From: a virus
Strand: one strand, 5' to 3'
DNA length: 39,272 nucleotides
Virus record (IMG/VR): IMGVR_UViG_3300025815_000029
Location: 1 to 39,272 of that record
The notes under the pieces were generated by a model. That model saw only the letters and a program-made list of their open reading frames with translations. It was not told the origin of the DNA and did no database searches. How positions within the stretch are numbered: the first letter of the stretch is position 1; every line of letters starts with the position of its first letter. Both the position numbers and the translations under genes were made by a program. Positions 38,380 to 39,272 of the stretch are shown in pieces.

Positions 38380-39272
38380 CTACAATAATAACGAATCGCA
38401 ACACCAAGCAAAGAATTATTCATTTGATGTACAGAAGTTGTACATCGAGATGCTGTTAGCAGATGCCGAATCCTTTGCAAGGGCACAAAATATATTCAAT
38501 CCTAGATCATTTGATCGTAAACTGCAACCAATTGCCAAGTTCGTCAAGGACTACATGGACGAGTACAAGGTCATGCCTGAAGTTGACATAGTCAATGCAT
38601 CGCACGATATAAAATTAAAGACAGCGAAGGATTTAGACCCAAGTCACTTCAACTGGTTACTAGATGAGTTTGAAACATTTTGTAGACATAAAGCACTTGA
38701 ACAGGCAATACTATCATCGGCTGATCTATTAGAAAGAGGTGACTATGGTCCTGTTGAGGACATGGTCAAGGAGGCCGTGCAAGTTGGCCTTACAAGAGAC
38801 CTTGGTACAGACTACTTCGAAGATCCAAAGGGAAGACTAGAGGCACTTAAGGATAACAATGGACAGATCAGCACTGGATGGCAGAATTTGGACAAGAAAC
38901 TTTTTGGTGGTTTCAACAGAGGTGAACTAAACATCTTCGCGGGTGGATCGGGAGCAGGTAAGAGTTTGTTCTTACAGAATCTTGCAGTCAATTGGTCATT
39001 GGCCGGATTGAATGTTTGCTATATCTCTTTTGAATTGAGTGAGCAACTTACTGCCATGAGATTAGATGCAATGATGACTAACATTCCAACGAGAAAAGTG
39101 TTTCCGGAAATAGATAATGTTGAGATGAAAGTCAAGATGTTGAAAAAGAAATCAGGTAACTTGCAGATCAAATACTTGCCAAGTGGTAGCAACGTGTTAG
39201 ACGTGAGAACATATCTGAAAGAGTTAGAACTTAAGAACAAGAAAAAAATAGATTGTATACTGATCGACTACT
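38372..39272 (+). CDS. gp41: Replicative DNA helicase gp41, 3'-truncated by window edge
   Basis: A DnaB-type hexameric helicase that unwinds the fork and activates gp61. Three hundred residues are visible of an expected ~475. The N-terminal helical domain (SFDVQKLYIEMLLADAESFA) is followed by STGWQNLDKKLFGGFNRGEL and Walker A GGSGAGKS (191-198), then YISFELSE (217-224). The Walker B strand DCILIDY (294-300) is at the window edge. The ATG at 38372 overlaps the radical-SAM stop codon by eight bases. The gene is complete as far as can be seen. Confidence 0.93.
   Translation, partial: MADYNNNESQHQAKNYSFDVQKLYIEMLLADAESFARAQNIFNPRSFDRKLQPIAKFVKDYMDEYKVMPEVDIVNASHDIKLKTAKDLDPSHFNWLLDEFETFCRHKALEQAILSSADLLERGDYGPVEDMVKEAVQVGLTRDLGTDYFEDPKGRLEALKDNNGQISTGWQNLDKKLFGGFNRGELNIFAGGSGAGKSLFLQNLAVNWSLAGLNVCYISFELSEQLTAMRLDAMMTNIPTRKVFPEIDNVEMKVKMLKKKSGNLQIKYLPSGSNVLDVRTYLKELELKNKKKIDCILIDY

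Noticed and set aside
1-39272. tRNA genes, CRISPR arrays, insertion sequences, homing endonucleases and attachment sites
   Set aside because: No cloverleaf, repeat-spacer array, transposase, GIY-YIG/HNH/LAGLIDADG motif or integrase was seen in reading both strands; gaps are too short to hold most of these.

Overview
The window is a segment of a T4-like (Tevenvirinae-type) marine myophage genome. The core proteins (tail sheath gp18, tube gp19, gp4, terminase gp16/gp17, gp32, UvsX, UvsY, UvsW, gp61, gp41) look most like those of marine cyanophages and pelagiphages. Several hypothetical genes (77-aa after uvsX, 167-aa, C2HC-finger, 124-aa) also resemble genes I associate with marine T4-like phages. 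No photosynthesis gene or tRNA gene is visible, so the host cannot be named from this window. Genes are packed tightly: most same-strand neighbours overlap by 1 to 26 bases, and no stretch over 300 bases lacks a gene. The first gene is cut at its 5' end and the last at its 3' end.

Layout. (1) 2-11038: virion and packaging block: sheath, tube, a tube-fold baseplate-like protein, a small conserved protein, gp4 nuclease, small terminase, an inserted FkbM methyltransferase, two acidic head or core-like proteins, large terminase and a 681-aa acidic protein. (2) 11145-14621: recombination block: gp32, uvsX, a 77-aa gene, uvsY and a HAD-fold phosphatase-like gene. (3) 14618-28424: a nearly 14-kb glycan-modification island on both strands. 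It holds four GT-A-like glycosyltransferases with DxD motifs, one GT61 enzyme, four paralogues of a GT-B-like family, a LicD-type transferase, an FkbM and two other methyltransferases, a 2OG-Fe(II) oxygenase, an SGNH hydrolase, an asparagine-synthetase-like amidotransferase and a DUF115/GT42-like protein. (4) 28410-36451: SprT-like protease, an unknown 452-aa gene, uvsW, a second SGNH protein, conserved small genes including a gp62-like clamp-loader subunit, a 196-aa miniature DnaE-like protein, a 53-aa basic protein and a structural protein. (5) 36465-39272: primase gp61, a radical-SAM insert and helicase gp41.

Regulation. A T4-late-like box (TAAATA, often ATAAATA or CTAAATA) lies 5 to 10 bases before the start codon of ten genes. 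Most of these have no Shine-Dalgarno sequence, which suggests leaderless or nearly leaderless late mRNAs. gp32 and uvsX instead have good Shine-Dalgarno sites. Palindromic hairpins sit at three convergent gene junctions.

The most unusual items are the 196-aa protein that keeps, in order, the catalytic motifs of bacterial DNA polymerase III alpha; the dense soluble glycan assembly kit with fourfold family expansion; the leaderless late-promoter arrangement; and AT-rich cargo genes placed inside core replication and packaging operons.
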